Under the pieces are notes generated by a model. That model was not told where the DNA came from. It saw only the letters and a list, made by a program, of their open reading frames with translations, and searched no databases. Positions 6,666 to 9,337 of a stretch of 9,337 nucleotides of DNA are shown here, piece by piece. The position numbers and the translations under genes were made by a program. Position 1 is the first letter of the stretch. Each line of letters begins with the position of its first letter. The DNA comes from Elusimicrobia bacterium RIFCSPHIGHO2_02_FULL_57_9 (GTDB taxonomy: Bacteria; Elusimicrobiota; Elusimicrobia; UBA1565; UBA9628), in NCBI GenBank assembly GCA_001800015.1, contig MGUO01000060.1, positions 1 through 9,337 on the forward strand, read 5' to 3'.

Positions 6666-9337
6666 TTAAGGATTTTTCGGAGGCAGGCCCTCGCGGCGTT
6701 CGCGGCGCAATTCCAGCTCGCGCAACTTGTGCTCGTAGTCCTTCTGCAGGGCGGCGCGCTCCTCGGCTAAGCGGCGGGCTTTTTCGTCGAATTGCGCGGC
6801 GTGCTCGATTTTGGCCAGGTTTAACTCGTTGCGCAGGTCGCGCTCGCGCGTATCGGCTTTAGCCTGGATTTCCTCTTCGCGCTGCACCAGCGCCGTCGCC
6901 GAGCGGCTTTTTTCATGCTCCAGTTGCGAGAATTTCTGCCGGTAGGTTTCCTCGAGTTCCGAAACCCGCCGGTCGAACTGGGCGCGCACGTTGTCGCGCT
7001 CCTGGGCTATTTCAATGAGAAATTCATGGCTCTTGCGCTCGAAGTCTTCCTCAAGTCGCGCCTCGCGCTGGCGCAGGGTTTTCTCGGATTCCTTGATGTG
7101 CTGCTCAAAAGCCGCCTCCTTCTGGGCAAATGAGATGCGCAAATCCGATATCTCGCGCTCAACGAGCTGGCTCTTTTGGGTGTCCCAGATATTCTCCTTG
7201 CCCACCCACTCATTGACGAGGTTTTTCTCAAGGTCCAGGTACTTAACCTCGAGGGTTTGTTCACGGTTGTGGGAATCGCCGGCAAGCTCGACGCGGGCCT
7301 TGCGCAACTGCTCGTCATAGGAGGCGATCAGCCCCTTTTCCCGCTTGGCCAGGTAGGCGTCGGCTTCCTTCTGGCGCTTCTGCATGGCCTCATCGAGCAT
7401 TTTCTCCTTGGCGGCGTGGCTCATTTCAAGCTCGAGGCGCAGTTTCTCAAAGTCCCGCTCCCGGCCCTGCTCCCACTCATGGCGCTCTTTTTCCAGCGTT
7501 TGCCGCTGTTCGGCCAGCCATTCCGCCTCGCGTTGGCTTAGACCTTTTTGCATCTCGACTTCCTTTTGAATCCAGGCCTGCTGGAAATTCTCCTCGCCAT
7601 GAGCCAGCTCGGCCATTCTATCGTCGATGGCTTTGCGCAGGGAGGCTTCCCTTTTCTGGAATTGCTCCTGCAGTTCGGTTTCCCGGTTCTTAGTCTTGAG
7701 CATGACCTCAAGCCTAAGCGCCTCGATTTCCTCATGGCGCCGCCGCCAGTTTTCCTCAAGCTCGGCGGCCCGGCGCGCGGCGGTCTCGTCAAGCTCCTTG
7801 CCGCGTTGGGCGAAGTTTTCCTCCAATTCCTGGCGCATGGCTTCAAGAAGGTTCTCTTTCTGGCGGAAGCTTTGCTCCAGGCGCTGGCGATCGGCTTCCA
7901 AAAGTTCTTCCCGGCGCACGATCCATTCCCGCTCGCGCTGGGCCCATTCCTGCTGCAAGCGGGATTGCTCCTTGTTGTACCTGTCGCGCAGGGAACCCTC
8001 CATGATGGCTTGCTGCTCCGTAATCTTGGCCCGCTCCCGGGTGAGGGCTTCCTCATGAGCGCGCAGGGCCGATTGCTCTTTTCTGGCCAGTTCTTCCTGA
8101 AGTTGGGCCTCCTTGGAGGCCAGGGCGTGATTGAGCGCTTTTTCTTTCTCTAAAAATTCAGCTTCCAGGCGGGAGCTTAGCTCCTGGATTTTGGACTGGA
8201 TTGCGGCGCGCTCCTTCTCTTTCTCGCGGCGGAAGTCCTCTTCCCGCTGCTGCCGGGCGGCCTTGAAGCGCTCTTCCTGAGCCTTTTCCAGGTCCCCATA
8301 GCGGGTTTCAAGGGTCCGCTGCTCCTCGCTTAAGCGCCGTTTTAGATTCTCCTCGAGCTCATGCAGGCGTTGATTGTGTTGAGCTTGCAGTTCGCTTGAT
8401 TCTTTGAGCTTCTTCTCGACCAGCTCCTTGCGCAGGGATTCGGCGCTCTGCTCGTAAGTTTTCATCCAGGCGGCCTGCTCATCCATCAGCGAGCGGCGCA
8501 AGGCGGCTTCTCCGGCCTGAAATTGAAGCGCGAGCTTTTCCTCTTTCTCGCGGTAGAACGCCTCGCTGGATTTGCGCTCGCGTTCAAGCTCGGAGGCCTG
8601 TCTGCCCTGAAGTTCCGCTAGAGCGGCCTGGTGTTGGCCGGTGAGAAGTCTTTCCCGGTCCGCCCATTTCTCCGCCTGGGCTTTTTCCAGCTTCTGCCTG
8701 GCGGCATCGATGAGTTTGACCAGGGATTCGTCGAATTTTCTTCGCTCAAGATCGATGTCCGTCCGGTTATTAAGCAGGGCTTGCGCTAGTTTCTGCTGCT
8801 GCTGCTCCCAGGCGTCCTTGTCCTTTTTGCTCCAGTCCGCCTGCATGTCCTGCAGGCGCTGAAAAACTTCTTCCTCTTTGCGGCGATAGCTTTCACGCAG
8901 CTCCCTTTCGTTTTCGAGGAGCTCCTGCTCTTTTCTGGCGTAGGTGTTTTCCAGCTCTTTAGCGCGCTCATCCAGCTGCTTTTGATGCTGCTTGAAAAGT
9001 TGTTCTTCTTTTAGGATCAGGTCATCCTGCAGAGCCTGATAATGGGACAGGCTTTCACCTTTCTTGCTTTCGAACTCAGATAGAACGCTCTGGTGGCGGA
9101 GGCGGTATTCTTCCTCTAGTTTGGCGGTTTTCTCGCGGAACGCCGCTTCTCGGGCCTGCCTTTCCGCCTCAAGGCGATTTTGGTATTGCTCTCTTTGGAT
9201 TTCAGCCTGCGCTTCCAGGGCCGCTTCCTTGCGCTGGAAGCGGGTTTCATAATGAGACAGCTTAGCCTCAAGTTTTCTTTCCGCCTCTTCCTGTTCGCGG
9301 GCCAAAGCTTCCAAATTGCTTTTATGCAAGCCTTCTT
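6666..9337 (-). CDS. Long charged coiled-coil protein of unknown function (N-terminus beyond window edge)
   Basis: The frame is open from the right edge to the TAA at 6666-6668, at least 889 residues. A TTG at 9329-9327 is the first start-like codon, but the frame continues upstream through it to the edge and no start can be chosen. The protein is dominated by E, Q, R, K, A and L. I find no cysteine, and no proline until the last six residues (LPPKNP), so it should be one nearly continuous helix, roughly 130 nm if fully extended. No membrane segment, signal peptide, Walker motif or globular domain is visible. A short motif, aromatic or Leu-x-x-Lys/Arg-Glu-x-x-Leu, recurs throughout (FQRKEAAL, YARKEQEL, FRQKENLL, FAQKEAAF, LRQREARL), often 11, 18, 22 or 29 residues apart, which fits mixed 7- and 11-residue coiled-coil packing. 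It could be a filament or scaffold protein, or the stalk of a protein whose head lies off the edge; such proteins often hit SMC or myosin-like models only by composition. Confidence 0.85.
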   Translation of the reverse strand, partial: EGLHKSNLEALAREQEEAERKLEAKLSHYETRFQRKEAALEAQAEIQREQYQNRLEAERQAREAAFREKTAKLEEEYRLRHQSVLSEFESKKGESLSHYQALQDDLILKEEQLFKQHQKQLDERAKELENTYARKEQELLENERELRESYRRKEEEVFQRLQDMQADWSKKDKDAWEQQQQKLAQALLNNRTDIDLERRKFDESLVKLIDAARQKLEKAQAEKWADRERLLTGQHQAALAELQGRQASELERERKSSEAFYREKEEKLALQFQAGEAALRRSLMDEQAAWMKTYEQSAESLRKELVEKKLKESSELQAQHNQRLHELEENLKRRLSEEQRTLETRYGDLEKAQEERFKAARQQREEDFRREKEKERAAIQSKIQELSSRLEAEFLEKEKALNHALASKEAQLQEELARKEQSALRAHEEALTRERAKITEQQAIMEGSLRDRYNKEQSRLQQEWAQREREWIVRREELLEADRQRLEQSFRQKENLLEAMRQELEENFAQRGKELDETAARRAAELEENWRRRHEEIEALRLEVMLKTKNRETELQEQFQKREASLRKAIDDRMAELAHGEENFQQAWIQKEVEMQKGLSQREAEWLAEQRQTLEKERHEWEQGRERDFEKLRLELEMSHAAKEKMLDEAMQKRQKEADAYLAKREKGLIASYDEQLRKARVELAGDSHNREQTLEVKYLDLEKNLVNEWVGKENIWDTQKSQLVEREISDLRISFAQKEAAFEQHIKESEKTLRQREARLEEDFERKSHEFLIEIAQERDNVRAQFDRRVSELEETYRQKFSQLEHEKSRSATALVQREEEIQAKADTRERDLRNELNLAKIEHAAQFDEKARRLAEERAALQKDYEHKLRELELRRERREGLPPKNP

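Noticed and set aside
7548..8153. 201-codon + strand frame that looks like a hydrophobic, membrane-type protein
   Set aside because: It is the antisense of the coiled coil: Glu, Lys and Gln codons read backwards give Leu and Phe, so apparent membrane segments are an artefact.

Overview
This is a GC-rich bacterial window (over half G+C by eye) that is almost entirely coding. It holds three long genes: two on the + strand that overlap by four bases, and one on the - strand that converges on them. Nothing in the sequence fixes the phylum. The layout and proteins fit a bacterium that repairs double-strand breaks with an AddAB-type nuclease-helicase rather than RecBCD, very possibly an uncultured lineage.

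Bases 1-6475 are an addB-addA operon. The left edge cuts off the N-terminus of addB; the reading frame is open back to the window's first bases. AddB carries its C-terminal nuclease motifs and the four cysteines of the family's Fe-S cluster. AddA (3116-6475) has the UvrD/RecB-type superfamily 1 helicase motifs plus a second nuclease domain. The two proteins would form one complex that unwinds and resects DNA ends to prepare them for RecA.

The most unusual feature is a 65-bp palindromic repeat, present three times (764-828, 2344-2408, 3388-3452), each copy inside an open reading frame. Copies A and C lie in the sense orientation and are read in the same frame; copy B is inverted and is read in the only open frame of that strand. 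58 of 65 columns are identical in all three. Each adds about 22 residues of low-complexity, probably linker-type peptide between conserved motifs of the two repair subunits. This resembles Rickettsia palindromic elements in behaviour, but I do not recognise the sequence as a named family.

Bases 6476-6665 are a non-coding, AT-rich gap between the convergent genes. An 11-bp inverted repeat bounds its core and a perfect 20-bp palindrome sits almost exactly at its centre. Bases 6666-9337 (- strand) encode at least 889 residues of almost uninterrupted, highly charged alpha-helical coiled coil, with its N-terminus beyond the right edge. It has no recognisable enzyme domain, and nothing ties it functionally to AddAB beyond adjacency.
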